Assembly: GCA_017307315.1 (NCBI GenBank) | Contig: JAFKFF010000046.1 | Location: forward strand, 1 to 8,129 | Direction of reading: 5' to 3' | Source: Alphaproteobacteria bacterium | Lineage (GTDB): Bacteria > Pseudomonadota > Alphaproteobacteria > Micropepsales > Micropepsaceae | Length of the DNA stretch: 8,129 bases | Shown here: positions 6,802-8,129 of the stretch, piece after piece | How the letters are laid out: each line of letters begins with the position of its first letter | How positions within the stretch are numbered: the first letter of the stretch is position 1 | The notes under the pieces: generated by a model | The model's input: the letters and a program-made list of their open reading frames with translations, nothing else | The model's database searches: none | What the model was told of the DNA's origin: nothing | Program-made: the position numbers and the translations under genes

Positions 6802-8091
6802 ATGCCCAATCTGACCAAGCGAATCGTAGACGCCTCAGCGCCGGCTGAGAGGGAGTATTTCGTGTGGTGTTCGGGGACGCCGGGCTTCGGACTGAGGGTC
6901 CACCCAACCGGCAAGAAGGTTTTCGTCGTCCAGGTCCGGGTCGGCAGGCAAACCCGCCGGATGAGGATCGGGCCTTTCGGTCCCTTCACCGTCGATCAGG
7001 CCCGTACCCAGGCCCAGGAGGTTATCCGCAAAGCGTCCTTAGGAACCGACCCGCAGCGCGAGAAGCGGGAGGCCCGAGCCGCCATCACCGTCGGCGAGCT
7101 CTGCGACGCCTATATGGAGGCCGCTCGCGCCGGTTTGGTTCTCACCCGCTTCAGGGTTCAAAAGCGCGCCTCCACTGTCGCCATCGATGAAGGCCGGGTC
7201 AGCCGTCACATCAAACCACTTATTGGGTCCACCCTAGCCCAAGACCTAACCAGAGCCGATGTTCAGCGGATGGTGGACCAGGTCACCCAGGGCAAGACTA
7301 GGGGTATTCACAAGACCAAACGCTATGGAAAGGCGGTGGTCAAAGGTGGAGGCGGGACCGCTGCTCGGGTGGCGTCTCTTCTCGGTGGCATCTATTCCTG
7401 GGGGGAGAAGCGCGGCCTTGTCTCAGGCCTCAATCCAGTCCGGGGCGTCGAAACGGCCCGATACGCGCCTCGCGACCGAGTCTGCAGCACGTCAGAACTG
7501 CGCGCCCTAGGCAAGGGTCTCGAGGAAAATGCGGCCGAGCTGCCTGACGCTGTTGCTGCCCTTCATTTGATCGCCCTCACCGGCCTCAGGCGCGAAGAGG
7601 CTGTCGGCCTGCGCTGGAGCGAAGTGGACATCGCCGGACACTGCCTCAGGCTCTCGGCGACCAAGACCGGCAAATCGGTGCGGCCGGTTGGCTCTGTGGT
7701 GGTCACCCTCCTTCAGGGCCTTAAGCGGACGTCGGACGTCTGGATCTTCCCAAACGAAACTGCCGCGGATGCCACGCGGAAAGTCCAAGTGGGCGCCGGT
7801 AGTGCCGATTTGAAGAAGAAAATCGCGTCACTGTTCAACCTCGCGGGCCTGAATGATGCCCGCTCCCACGATTTACGCCGGACATTTGCCAGCGCTGCAG
7901 CGGACGAAGGTTATTCGGACGCCACAATCGCGGCCCTTCTTGGGCATTCCCAGCGCAACATCACGGCGCGCCATTATATCCGGCGTCCCGATGAGGCGTT
8001 GATCGCTGCCGCAGATCGAACTTCCCGCCGCAGTCAGTCGGACCTCGATGGGGACAGCGCTGAAATATTGCGGTTTGGACGCGCACCTTAA
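6802..8091 (+). CDS. Tyrosine site-specific integrase, P4-like, with DUF4102 N-terminal domain
   Basis: The 429-residue product would catalyse integration and excision of the element at tRNA-Val(GAC) through a 3'-phosphotyrosine intermediate. Residues 1-85 form the DUF4102 arm-binding domain (MPNLTKRIVDAS, GFGLRVHPTGKKVFVVQVRV, IGPFGPFTVDQAR). Residues 95-215 are the helical core-binding domain, with a Lys/Gly-rich stretch at 165-185. The catalytic domain (230-405) has Arg263 in TGLRREE, Lys288 in ATKTGK, His356 and Arg359 in HDLRR, His382 in LGHS and nucleophile Tyr392 in ARHYIRR, so the active site is complete. The ATG at 6802 fits the family N-terminus and has AAAGG 9 nt upstream; the in-frame ATG at 6766 would add 12 atypical residues inside the repeats. 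It is transcribed away from the att core. Length is close to the family norm and nothing looks broken. No excisionase gene is visible. Confidence 0.97.
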   Translation: MPNLTKRIVDASAPAEREYFVWCSGTPGFGLRVHPTGKKVFVVQVRVGRQTRRMRIGPFGPFTVDQARTQAQEVIRKASLGTDPQREKREARAAITVGELCDAYMEAARAGLVLTRFRVQKRASTVAIDEGRVSRHIKPLIGSTLAQDLTRADVQRMVDQVTQGKTRGIHKTKRYGKAVVKGGGGTAARVASLLGGIYSWGEKRGLVSGLNPVRGVETARYAPRDRVCSTSELRALGKGLEENAAELPDAVAALHLIALTGLRREEAVGLRWSEVDIAGHCLRLSATKTGKSVRPVGSVVVTLLQGLKRTSDVWIFPNETAADATRKVQVGAGSADLKKKIASLFNLAGLNDARSHDLRRTFASAAADEGYSDATIAALLGHSQRNITARHYIRRPDEALIAAADRTSRRSQSDLDGDSAEILRFGRAP

Positions 8092-8129
8092 TCACCGCGG
8101 GACGAACGGCATGTCCGCCCATGCCCCCT

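Larger units (their letters stand above)
6580..8129. mobile_element. Left end of an integrative element inserted in tRNA-Val(GAC); continues past the window
   Basis: The tRNA 3' half at 6580-6624 is followed at once by non-tRNA DNA, a repeat-bearing strip and a tyrosine integrase transcribed away from the junction. Since the truncated tRNA is on the minus strand and its missing half would lie at higher coordinates, everything to the right is foreign to the original tRNA locus and the chromosome is to the left. The other repeat, expected to be part of an intact tRNA-Val(GAC), should mark the far end. Only the integrase is visible, so island, satellite and prophage cannot be told apart. Confidence 0.8.

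Noticed and set aside
6506..6814. A plus-strand frame of 102 codons containing RYRDRTYGPYHVN
   Set aside because: This peptide is the antisense reading of the tRNA-Val 3' half; similar strings are commonly mis-annotated as proteins next to tRNA genes. The rest has no coding character.
7267..7360. Lys/Gly-rich stretch in the integrase (about residues 156-186) as a possible novel insertion
   Set aside because: A similar basic, glycine-rich loop is common in alphaproteobacterial DUF4102 integrases, so it is family-typical.

Overview
The window looks like chromosomal DNA of a GC-rich alphaproteobacterium. The large TonB-dependent receptor is of the kind abundant in Caulobacterales, Sphingomonadales and Rhizomicrobium-like bacteria, coding third positions are G/C-rich, and a piece of a tRNA-Val(GAC) gene has CCA encoded in the DNA. 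The genus cannot be fixed from the sequence alone.

Layout. (1) Positions 1-785, plus strand: 3' part of an aldo/keto reductase gene cut by the window edge; the residue where the family has its catalytic His is Trp. (2) 841-879: a perfect 13-bp-stem hairpin between two convergent genes, probably a shared terminator. (3) 903-3887, minus strand: a complete 994-residue TonB-dependent outer-membrane receptor with signal peptide, TonB box, plug and a C-terminal Phe. (4) 3888-5247: about 1.36 kb with no gene I can support. (5) 5248-6441, minus strand: a soluble PAS-HisKA-HATPase hybrid-less sensor histidine kinase with no response regulator beside it. (6) 6442-6579: a short leader holding an ATG-less hydrophobic reading frame that runs into the kinase start. 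(7) 6580-6624: exactly the 3' half, from anticodon loop to CCA, of a tRNA-Val(GAC) gene on the minus strand, with no 5' half. (8) 6625-6801: a gene-free strip with iterated TTCCGA repeats and one inverted repeat. (9) 6802-8091, plus strand: a P4-type tyrosine integrase with all catalytic residues.

How it fits together. Items 7-9 are one end of an integrative element (genomic island or prophage) inserted in tRNA-Val(GAC). The tRNA piece is on the minus strand and loses its match on the high-coordinate side, so element DNA lies to the right of 6624 and the old chromosome to the left. This predicts an intact tRNA-Val(GAC) at the far end of the element, to the right of the window. The cargo is outside the window. 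The reductase, receptor and kinase belong to the chromosomal side and show no clear functional link with each other. I saw no complete undescribed system here. The leads most worth following are the junction with its repeats, the His-to-Trp reductase and the hydrophobic frame in front of the kinase.
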